DNA of 64,000 bases, from positions 47,732 through 111,731 of the forward strand of contig VZRS01002658.1 of the NCBI GenBank assembly GCA_013398055.1, in the 5' to 3' direction. This DNA comes from Ifrita kowaldi. Taxonomy: Eukaryota > Chordata > Aves > Passeriformes > Cinclosomatidae. Shown here piece after piece: positions 51,021 through 61,340 of the stretch. The notes beneath the pieces were generated by a model, which made no database searches, had not been told where the DNA came from, and was given only the letters and a program-made list of their open reading frames with translations. The number at the start of each line of letters is the position of its first letter. Position 1 is the first letter of the stretch. The position numbers and the translations under genes are program-made.

Positions 51021-52267
51021 GCTCTAATTCTTAGTATCTCTCCATCTTTCTACACGTACTATGAAAATGGACTTGTGGAGTTAGGAACAGTAGAAGAAAT
51101 AATGAGATCCAGTGATAACTACAGATAATATGGAGCATAGAGCAGTGAATCTCCCAGGCCAGCCCTGGGCCAGTTTTCCTCTCCATTCAGTGGACAGTTA
51201 TTGATATCACTGAACTACAATGCACTTTAGGATTAAGGTAATCCAGTATAAAAAAGCTTTCATGTCATCTGCCCATGTGGTATTTGGCTTTTGCTGGTAC
51301 CTCAGTTAAATGAACATCAGTAATTTCCTATGCTTTTTGTTTGGTGTCATAGGTGAACTTTTTAGTAGTGTCAATACAAAGAAACAAGGAGCAAAACTAG
51401 AGAGGGACCTGGACATACCTGAATAAAGAGGAAATACTTTCTTGCATCTTTTAATATAAATATGCTATTTGTTGAATGCTAACTGTGTGCTGTGAGGTGA
51501 GGATGCCTTTTGAATATTTAACCTTTGTATGGATTTATGACCCTCATTTTACAGAAGTAAATTTGATCTCTCATTATTTTAATATTCAAACATCTATCTA
51601 GTATGTATGAGTCTGAATAAAATTTAAGGTAGAATTAAGGAATTTAGTGAATGATACCTTTTCTCCAATTGTGTGTTTTTCACTTTTCACAGGAGACTCC
51701 AAAGTATGGTTGGAAGGAATATTACTCTTGTGTGATGACTGTAACCAGTGAACATCTCAGAGATCTATGGAAGCAATTTCGGAGACGAGATACGCTGAGA
51801 TAAAGGAAGAAATCAGGATTATCTGCACTGGCTAGAATTATTTTTTCCCACGACTTCTTAATGAAGAACAAACTAACCCAGGTGAATTGTGAATATTCCA
51901 GCTGCAGTACAAAATCCAGGACTTCTTTTCCATTTAGTGTAGTGATCATCAACTCTTAAAACTGCTTTTCAGTATATATTTTATTTAATTGATGAACTAA
52001 CTATGCCACATGAGTGGCAGAAGCCTTTTTTTGTAAGAACACCTTTTGAATATTATTTTTTATTATTTTGAGATGAATTTGTCATTTAAAAGAAAACAAA
52101 AATAAGTCTTACACCTGGGCAGGAAGATGTTTGGCAGTGAAGAGAAACTGCCTTCATCAGCTTAGACTGTGAATTTGCTTTCAGAAAAGCACTATTAAAA
52201 GTTTGTGCTAAACTGAAAATGAGACTACATTAAGTAGCATAACAATTATATATGAGTCGAATGGACA

Positions 52268-52273
52268 AATAAA
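52268..52273 (+). terminator. Candidate MICU3 poly(A) signal, proximal
   Basis: The first AATAAA in the inferred last exon, 575 bases after its acceptor. Its use is unproven; more distal hexamers are listed under the exon. Confidence 0.4.
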
Positions 52274-53911
52274 ACTCTTAGAAGCTGTTATTTTACAAAG
52301 GGAGTAAAGCTGTTATGATTATAATGTGAATGATAGGTATTTACCTAAGAAAAGTACTGTATGGACTATAATGTTCAGATTCTCCAAGTCTTATTATTAT
52401 GTTTATGAATTTATCCTTTAAAAATAGTACAGATTTTAAGATGTCTTACAAGCAGTATGTCAAAGAAAAGTCAAAATGTTCAAATTCATGTAACACACAC
52501 TTTGTAATTTATTATTATAAATTTTATTGCCATACACTGATATGTTTCTGGTAGAGTACAAATTCATGTGTTTCTTGTGAATAGTGCACTTTTATATGAA
52601 GTGGCACTGAGTAGAAATTATAGTTGCCTAATTTGCTACTCTGGAATGCAGTATCAGAAAACTAGATAAATAGCTTGTGTTTGTGTCAAACAAAAAAACA
52701 ACAAAACGTGAATGCATGCAGCAGTACAGAACAACACTAAGTAATATGACTTGAATATTACTTGTTTGCTATTCAGCAACAGCATTTTTCCTTACTCCCC
52801 ATTAAGATTATTGTTAGGTAGTAGGAGTTAAATCCACACAAACAATAACACATATTTTTTACACCCGTCTTGGAAAGTTTCACTGGACATTGAATAAATC
52901 TGTATCTGTTTAGGAACAGACTGTGCCTTGAAATACTTCGAGCTGAATACACACACACTTAAACCAATGTCAAAGATTGTCATCAGAAACACAAATATTT
53001 GGTATTCAGACAACCAAAACAGAACTCAAATAATGCTTTTAAATATCTTACTACTCCAAATACATGAAAGAAAACTTTAAAAATTTATTCAGTGCACATG
53101 TTGCTCAATTACCATCTTATATGTAATGTGAATAGAGGTATGGTATGTGTAACAGTGCACCTAAGTTTAGAAATGCTTAATTTATAGTAAGATTTATCTC
53201 TGATAGAAAAATCAAAACAAAATGAGAAGGAAGCTTTTTTAAAGAAATTCCACACTGGGAATTGTAGAAAAAATATGTGCTAAGTATGGCTTTTATCTGA
53301 AAAAAAACCCCAAAACCCAAGCCAGTTCAGAATATTAAAGGATGATACTTCAGTTAATATTTCATGATAAATAAATTCAAAATTTCCACCTTGGTTGTCC
53401 TTAAACTACTGACAACAAGAAAAAAATGAAATAAATTGAGATAAAGGTTCTTGAATTGACACAGCAGAACACGGATAAGCTGCAATCCCTGTGTGATCAT
53501 TTAGGGAATCGACTGTATTCCATGTATCGTCTCGGTACGCAGAACTGTCTCACTGCTTCTTGTCAGCATATGAAAAACCCAGTTTACTACTTCAGTGATG
53601 AAGAACAAAAAAAAAGGGAAGAAAACATTGGGAGTCACTGAAGGGGTTCCCATCCTTCCTTTTCATTCATGACTGCCCACTCACAGTGATCCTCCCCTTG
53701 GAGGAAGCAGCAGTACCATCATCATTTTGCTCCTCCACTGCCCTAGGCAATAGTGCACTTTGCTTTTATGGCTGGCTTGAGGCAATTTTAGCATTTTTCT
53801 ATATATTTCCTATCTATAGTTACTTAATACAAAATAGAATGTGAAAGTGTCAGATTAGTTTTTAAGACTATTTTTTCTTCATGTTTAATAATGTTATTTA
53901 ATATAAATATG

Positions 53912-53950
53912 AATAAATACATATAATATTCTTGTTTATTTCAAAATAAA
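53912..53950 (+). terminator. Candidate MICU3 poly(A) signals, distal pair
   Basis: Two AATAAA hexamers at 53912 and 53945 in AT-rich sequence, followed by T-rich stretches near 54010. They are possible ends of a long 3' UTR. Confidence 0.35.
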
Positions 53951-56900
53951 TGCACTTGAAACTAATTTTCTTTGCAGTGTATATAATTAAGATTATTTTG
54001 TCATAATAATCTTTTTTTTTGGTAACATGAATGTATAAGCACTTTGAATTCGAGCATCTCACCATCACAAAAAAAATAGACTTGTTTTCTTCTTTTAGTC
54101 ATCTCTTTAGATAGCTTTGCTTTTCAGCCACAGAATTCTGCATAAAAGACCTGAAAATGTAAGGACAGGTGAAAACAAGGCAGGGTAATGGCACATGCCA
54201 TCTGCTGTAGAGGCACCCCTCGGATAAGCAACAGTCACTGGGCTCAATAAAACCTTACTCAAAATCTGCAAAATTCCTGGCAGCACAGAAAATGTGTATG
54301 CTGCAACCACATTATATAAAAAGTTGCATAAATTGTTCTCCTCTGTAAGTTGGGAAAACTGTAATGATAAAAGTAAATATTCAGAGGATGCTTAGGAACC
54401 GCCCACAGATGCCCAGACCAGCTGGGATAAAATGAGAACTAATAAACCTTCAACTTTGGGCAGCCTTGTGATACTAACCAACTTTTGCCTGAGCTGTGAT
54501 GAGCTCCTAGCTCCTGGTAGAATGTCCTGTAGTGCAGGCTGCTCCCTGATAATCTGTTGATGTTTAAGATCACAGTGGCAGTTTCCCTCCTTGTACATTT
54601 TAGCAGTAAGTGGATACAAACTCCTTCCACTGTAGATTCTCACTTTGTATGACAGAACATTATCAGCCTGAAGGAAAAAAAAATACTACTGAACAGTGAC
54701 TTTCAGCATTTTGTTAGTCACAGTGCCTGGTTTCTATAGTTATTTGATCTCTTCTTCTCCACCTATATATCAGGATACAAATGCATTGAAATAAAGGGGA
54801 AAAAATTATACAGAAATTTTTCACTTTGATTCAACAGTGTGATACGATGATCATTACCTAATGATGTGTCATGCTCTCTTGTCCCACTGAGGGTATTTTC
54901 AAGACAGTTTGTAGTAAAAGAACTCCAGACTAATGCTTGCAGAAGGAAAAGAATCAGACCAAAAACTCACTATTCAAAAATGAATCTGGAACTAATTTGT
55001 AGCAATACCAAGTTTGAAATCCCCTTAAAATCAAGCCAAAATTTATATGAATATTTCTAATATTCTAATATGTGTGAGGTCTGAATGTACAGTATTCTTC
55101 CCTATATCTGAGAATCCATGAAAGCATTTGGCACGCTGAACCTGTTAGTAGATAGTGTGCTTGGATATATTGCATTTTTTTTCTTACACATACAATTTAA
55201 TACATGAGGGTGTGCTTTAATCTTGAATTGGTAATGTTAATTTTCACCACTAGTTTGACTTACAAATTCCTCCCACAGATGAACATTATAATTAGCTAGT
55301 AGCATTCCATAAAAATACTAGTACCCACCTGAAAATTTTTTTATTAAAATACATAGTTTTGTACATACAAATATTCATAGAAACAGCAATATATTACTCC
55401 TGGGGTTTTTTAACTCTAACCCTATTCAGAAGCTACAACCTAGATTCAAAAGAGTATGACCCTGTAAAAATAAACTTTCAGGTATTCAAATCTCTGTAAT
55501 AAAATACTGAGTCTGAAGTTAGTTACCTAGGGTTTACAAAAAATGCCCTTGCACTTGGAAACCATGTGACAAGACCCAGTACAAGGAGCAGAGACTGAAA
55601 TCCAGAAGTCTCTGCTGTTTTGGGCAGACACCCTAAGAGGCTGCTGAAGCATTTACTTCCTGTGGTGCTGTGAACCCTGCAGCCTTTTTGTATCATTTCA
55701 TGAAGACAGTGGACAAATTACCAAAACTGGCTTACAGACTGGCAGTTAAAACATTTCCATTGGAAGTGGAAAGAAAGAAAATGTGGCTGTTGCTGCATTT
55801 TGTGCAGACACACTAATGAGGATCCCCAGCAACAAAAAAACACGAACATAGGCAGGTATTTCATCACTGGACAATGGCCAAGCATTTCATCCCAGGACAA
55901 CAGCCAAACCTACATGTATGACCAAGGCATGGAGTGGCTCAAGTCTGTCAAGGCATTTCAGGGCATTAGCTGTAAAAGTAAGTTTAAATCACCCTGTCTG
56001 AAAGAAGGGCGGGGCAGGGGGGGGAAAGGAGGTTATCAGAGTGATCATTTTAAATTTAGATGTCTGCTTTTGGAGTCAATCATTAAATCACATAACTTCT
56101 ACTCCAAAGGGCAGAAAGCACTGGAACGGTGCACACAGCATGGGATAAGGTTTCTCATATACAGCTCTTGAAGGGTTTTCTACTGCAAGGGTTTTGATTT
56201 TTGCCTAAGCAGAGACTTGCCTTAGGGCACTGTACAGATCTCCATTGCACGAGAACTAGTACTGATTGGAACTGGTTTAACTTTTTCCCATGTTTCCCAC
56301 CTTATGTGACAAAGGGAAAAGCAGCAAGGGAATGAAAATTCCCAGATGAATGCATCGGGGAAAAAAACAATGCAATGAAAAAATTACTGCTGAAAGTGAC
56401 AGAAGAGTGGGTGGATAATAAGCCCAAATAGGGTTTGAAAAAACTTCCTTCAAGGCAGACTCTGACAAATACAGTATTGTATCAATACAGAGGTAGAAAT
56501 CAAGAAATTTGAGGAAGGAATTGGAAAAGAGTTAAATGTGCTTCTCCTGTGGAGAACCAGGCAAATTGCCACAAAAATTTAAGAAAAAAAATCATATGAC
56601 AACAATTAGGTTTGGGTATCCAAACAGTTGCAAATAATTATGTACCGAGCCAGGATGAGAGGGAGAGCAAGAAGTTGAATACATCTGGGCCAGCCCTTCA
56701 ATTAAAATACATTTGACAGCTATGAGACTGGGAAGGCTACCTTACTGCTTGTTTTCTTGTAGCTGGGAGCCACGAATTATACACAGATGGTCCCTAACTC
56801 CAGCTGGGATGCAACATACATTTTTTAGGTGATATCTTGTGCCAGAGATGTTGCAGAAAGATTTCTTTTCCTGTGTGTGGTAAGTGTGGTCCAACACCCA

Positions 56901-59900
56901 AACATTCTGGAGAGAAGCAAGCAGCAGAGTCACTGTCAGGAAGGCCCAGGAGCATCCCTGCAGAGCTGGCTGGTTCACCTAATGAGTGCTGTGTGCCTGT
57001 CAGTTTGTCTGTGTGTATTTCTGCTTCTAGCTGCTGCTCTGTGTATTGCACTTGCGTGGGAGCAAATACGTGTTTTCCTGTCCTACCCTCCCTCCTCCTC
57101 TTGCCGCTCCACTGAATACATGGGACGTAGTGGGGGAGGAAGTATTCCACTGTATCAGATTGTTTACAGAGAGGAGCAGAGCCCCCTAGACTTGCAAAGG
57201 AGTAGTTTTTAATTAGGACTGTATGCTAAGGGTGTCAAGATGCCTTCCTTCAGAAAGACGCACAGTTTCCACTCCCCATTCTGTATCTGAACCCAGCTGG
57301 AATCTACCTGTCAGAGCATATGGAAGGAGAGAGCACCTGCTTTGTTCATGTCATCTGATGGAGGACCAAGTGGGATGACAAAGGGAGGAAGCCAGACATA
57401 CAGATGTACAATGCACCGGAACAACACTCACAGAGACAACAGCAGAGACAGCCCCAGTCAGTCAGAGTGCTTGGCAAGGATATGTGGAGCGGGAGGATGC
57501 TTGTTTCAGAAGATCAGCTGCACAAGAACCTTGTCAAAATGCAATGAGCACCAAGCTGGACAGCTGGTGATTTGGGGACCATGTAGCAGGTAAGAAGGTC
57601 TGGCATCTGGGCAGGGGTATCAGACAACCAGGGAGGCCACGCCTGTACCTGGGGATCTGCAACAATGCACGTGCTTGTGAGGGTAGCGGGGAGGGAGGTG
57701 CATGTGTTTTCACTAGTGACCCTCAGCCCTGTCAGCCAAAGGGGAGAAAGGGACTTGGCTGTTGGTACTTGTGTGAGCCCTGTGCAGAGGCGCTGCTGAA
57801 GTTGCTGCTGGTTGAGCAGGAAAGCAGCAGCCACCTTCACCAGCCTGGGACAGAGACACCAGGTCCCCATGCTGGGCTCTAGCAGGGAGGAGGATGCCCA
57901 GCCCCAGAGCTATGGGTGGCAACCCCTTCCTTTAACATCCCTTTGCACAACTGGGTACAGAGAATAGTCAGAAGTGGTCATGTTAGAAATACCCAAATGT
58001 ATGCCAGGACAGACACATTTTTAAAATCTACCAGCAGTAACTTGCATATACCTTGCCTGAGGGGAAAGCCTGAGTGGTACCACTTAAGAGCATTTTGTTT
58101 TGATTTGCCAAATGCTCAAGCTGCCTCCTCAAACCCCAGCTTCCTTCAGCCCAGCTCCTGACAAGAAAATTACCTTCATTTCCTCTATCCTTTTCTTATG
58201 AACATTTCATACAAAGAGCAGTAAACTGTGCCCCAAGTAACCTCTCTCACTGTAGAGAGACAGCCCAAGTACACTGATTTGGGAAACCTGTCCATTAATA
58301 CCTAATGGTTTAGATTATCCCAGGATTTACTTCTGCCGTAACACAATGCTCCTTTGAATATGCTTGCTCTTGAGTTTTTCTGTTGTTACCTAAAATTTCT
58401 GCAGGTCATACCACAGAGGGAAGAAGAGGAAGAAAGGCACAGAAGAAAGGGTCTCTTGTGACCCAGCTGGAGAGTAATGAGAGTCATGGAAGGAATAGAA
58501 AGTAACGATGGACAGGAAGGAGAGCTAGAGAGACCATGTCCACGGGGAGAAGACACAAGGACAGGAGAGAGGGATTCTTTACAGATCTCCGACCAAAGGA
58601 TGCTCCAAGGTAATTGAGAGTATTAGTCAGGGCAAGCTTTCTTGTTCCATCTAAATTAAAGTGAAGTTTGCCTGTTTATTTCACTAATTTTGAACCAGAA
58701 TGACCATGATTTTGGAGCTATGGTAAAGCATACGCTATAGTAATTATTCATGTAATTACTAGCACATGAAATAAGAGAATTCTGATTACTGTGAAAGCTG
58801 AGCAGTGAGCAGAGGGTGGTAGTGGCCATGGAAAAAGTAGAAAGCTGGACTACACAAGCCCATTTCCATGAAGGGATAATGAAAAGCTTCTGAACAGAAA
58901 TTGTAGGATAAAACTTAAGGTCTTTGGAATACATCATCTTTTTATTCCCACACGAACTGCCACCTCTCTATATGCATAATATTTTATAACAACTATGATT
59001 CCAAAGAATAAATTACTGTATTACAAAGTTTTCTCTAATGTTTACTGTGTTTCCCTGGCATGTGTTGTTAATAAGCCCTGTCTCACATACAGCATTTTAA
59101 AATGGTTTACAGGAGAAATCTTTTCATAGACCCCAAGATGATGCAAAACTTACTTCATCCATATATATACAGCATACAGCTGCAAATTTCTCATGGTACA
59201 AACATGTCTCCCTGGAAACACAGAACACAATAGATGCACTATCCTTGGTACCTGAGAGAGGTCACTGTCACGTATTTCCAAATAAGTGTGAAAAGCCATC
59301 AAATGAATTAAACTGCCTTCATTTCTTTTAACTTTTGCCTGTAGAGCATAGGGTTTGCCTTCAGGCAGTGGGAATTTTATTCCTTATGCTTTAAAATCTA
59401 TGTTGAATAATCACAGATGTTTTCGTTAAAAAATAGTTAAAGTCAAATCTTTTAAAAGTTCTGTTAAAATGCTGGCCTCAGCAAGGACTTGCACAATTCA
59501 TTAAGGTAAAATAAAATGCTTTTATTGTCTACATCATGTCGGTTTCGTGGTTTTTTGTTGTTTTTTTTTCATAAAAATCCCTTTACTCTTGTTTTGAGAA
59601 ATACAGTATGCAGGAATATCAAATCTAGTTTTTCAGCACCATTCACTGTATCTTTACCTTTTAATGTATAATACATCATTCCCTATTATGCAAAATCTTT
59701 TCTTAGATTAGTATGTTCCAGCCTTTGGTGGCATATTTCATTAATTTCTCTACTGTAATATCCATACATTGAGGAGATGGTTTTGCTGAGCACTTCAGAA
59801 TGATATATAAGCCTTTTTCCTGAATAGGCAAAGACGATTTACTGCCATGGGATATATATTATTCCTCTGGATACATCATCCTGTGTTGGTCATTCACTCA

Positions 59901-60479
59901 GTTCCCTGTGGCTAACTGAAATTACTCAGCTTGATCTTACAGTAAAGAGGGGTCCGTGATTTTGCATCACATAAAAACACTGCAGCCATATGGTCAACTT
60001 CTTTTTTTGTGTCTCTGCAACAAACATACTATAGCTACTCCATTTCCTGCTCTGGAACCTGCCAGCACACCTACTATTGGTTCTGTCTTTTCTCTAGTAT
60101 TATTTTCCTCTCTTACAGCCTTTTTCTCAATGCCAGTTGTATGCCTTCCAAGTAGTGATTACTTATCTTCATGCCTACTCTCCTGCGTGAGATACTAGAC
60201 AAGGTTTTTTTCAAAGTCCAAACCCATTTTAATCAACCAGCTCCTTCCCACCTGCTGCACCACCGATGCTCTGAGAGGTTCTAGCAGATTGCAGAAATAC
60301 TACAGGCCGTGCTCGACATTTCCGATTTCGCAATGGTAATTCAGCAACGATTTGGGTGCACATATTGTAACGCAGGCTGCGTTTACTGTGATCTTCACAA
60401 ACGTTTCATTACGATGAGTATAACGTAAAGCCTTTCGGGGAAGGGTGAGTCAGCACAACCCTCTGCCACCTTCCCCTGC
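53951..60479. other. Intergenic region, nothing recognised
   Basis: This stretch holds scattered open frames of 60-127 codons on both strands, none with recognisable similarity or exon borders. GC content is moderately raised around 56.8-58.1 kb, and a purine-rich patch lies at 58.4-58.6 kb. Short-lived exons of a non-coding RNA cannot be excluded. No repeat family was recognised. Confidence 0.6.
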
Positions 60480-60813
60480 ACGAACAGCCACCAAAAGCCA
60501 CAAGCCAGCCACGCCTGGCCACCGTGGCCTGCCACCGCCTCCTGCCCGCCAAGGCACCGCCGCCCGCAACACTTGTTGTTCATGGTACTCCGAACCTTAT
60601 TTGCAAACGAGGCAGCACTTTTTGTCACCCGGTGTTTTAGAGCACTTGCAGGGCGGTGTTAAGTGTCGCCATCCCCGTTTCAGAGGCGAATGAGCAGGGG
60701 ATGCAGCGTCGAGCACCGGGCGCTCCCCGCCCCAGCGCCCCGGCACGTGGTGGCCGCCCGAGGCNCCCCGGCTCTGCTACTGCCACCGCCGCCGCCACGC
60801 CCGGACCGGGGCC

Positions 60814-60841
60814 GGGGCTGGGCTGGGCTGGGCTGGGCTGG
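60814..60841. repeat. GGGCT pentanucleotide repeat
   Basis: About five direct copies of GGGCT follow one another in the CpG island, close after the ambiguous base at 60765. The G-runs could favour a G-quadruplex and hinder sequencing. Confidence 0.8.
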
Positions 60842-61084
60842 ACCGGACCCCCCCGCGCCCCGGCCCCCTGGGCGGGCGGGAGACATCCGCGCTACCTGAT
60901 TTCCCCCGCGACCCAGCACGCCTGGTTTCCACTTCCACGCGAGCAGGGAGCCGGGCGCACGGGGCTTTTCACAGACGTGAGTTTCCTTCCGTGGAGTGCG
61001 CAGAGTGTGGCCGGTCCCAGCCCCGGACACGGGAAGCGGGACCGAGTGTGCAGGTGGCTGAGCAGAGTTCGCCGTCCCTTCGGC

Positions 61085-61107
61085 GCACACGCACACACAC
61101 ACACACG
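61085..61107. repeat. CA dinucleotide microsatellite
   Basis: An interrupted (CA)n run of about ten units lies at the 3' side of the CpG island. Confidence 0.85.
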
Positions 61108-61340
61108 TACCGAGCCGTTTGTGGGCCGGCGTGGAAGCAGAAGTAGGTAGCAGGAAATCCGCGAGTCTCCCTGTGCCACTCTTCAGTCGTCTAGAAAATG
61201 CCCGGCTGTCACAACTTCTTGATCCCTTCTTTGTCATCGGCAGCCTGCATTACGTTGGAATCGTCCTGGCCGCGCACCTTGGCACCTGATCCTTAGCGTC
61301 AGGCGGATCGTTAATTACACACCGGAGACCGACTGGGTGT

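Larger units (their letters stand above)
45850..51692 (+). other. MICU3: MICU3 intron 14 (inferred)
   Basis: If the donor at 45850 is used, this 5.8-kb stretch is the last intron. It contains a short CR1 tail (48478-48536) and a sense ERVL-like LTR fragment (50718-51020). Otherwise nothing was recognised. An AATAAA at 47591 could in principle end a shorter transcript that stays in exon 14. Confidence 0.6.
1..53950 (+). other. MICU3: MICU3 gene span (5' end outside window)
   Basis: MICU3 is the EF-hand paralogue of MICU1 and MICU2 that sits in the mitochondrial intermembrane space and tunes the calcium uniporter (MCU); in mammals it is enriched in brain and muscle and pairs with MICU1. Fourteen coding exons can be joined with GT-AG introns and matching phases into one open frame of 434 codons, whose order and wording follow mammalian MICU3 (about 520-530 residues), so roughly the first 90-100 residues are outside the window. 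The 3' end is placed at the last of several AATAAA signals and is the least certain boundary. Identification rests on recall of the mammalian protein, not on a search. Confidence 0.95.
51693..53950 (+). other. MICU3: Probable MICU3 exon 15, 3' UTR (possible alternative C-terminus)
   Basis: A strong acceptor (T-rich tract, TTTTCACAG) ends at 51692. Spliced to exon 14 after its stop, the sequence is 3' UTR and gives 15 exons, the number I recall for human MICU3. If exon 14 is skipped, the frame from exon 13 stays open for 36 codons, ETPKYGWKEYYSCVMTVTSE and 16 more, to TAA at 51801-51803. I do not recognise this peptide. AATAAA signals lie at 52268, 52893, 53370, 53430, 53912 and 53945; which one is used cannot be told. 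Confidence 0.6.
60480..61340. promoter_or_regulatory. CpG island, probable promoter of the next gene (ZDHHC2 by synteny)
   Basis: GC-rich sequence with dense CpG, GC boxes (GGGCGG, CCGCCC) and a sharp fall in GC after about 61340 is typical of a vertebrate promoter. In human 8p22, MICU3 is followed on the same strand by ZDHHC2, and an 8-kb spacing would be plausible in a compact bird genome. No ZDHHC2 first-exon coding sequence (its N-terminal membrane segment) is seen. A donor-like GACGTGAGT occurs at 60974-60982. The direction of transcription is not shown by the sequence. Confidence 0.6.

Noticed and set aside
53456..53641. 61-codon open frame in the distal 3' UTR region
   Set aside because: It was considered as a small gene or pseudogene fragment, but nothing in it was recognised and its length is expected by chance.
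60656..61237. Long overlapping open frames on both strands of the CpG island (164 and 185 codons)
   Set aside because: GC-rich DNA lacks stop codons by composition. Both frames are low in complexity (A, G, P, R) and cross the ambiguous base, with no recognisable protein.
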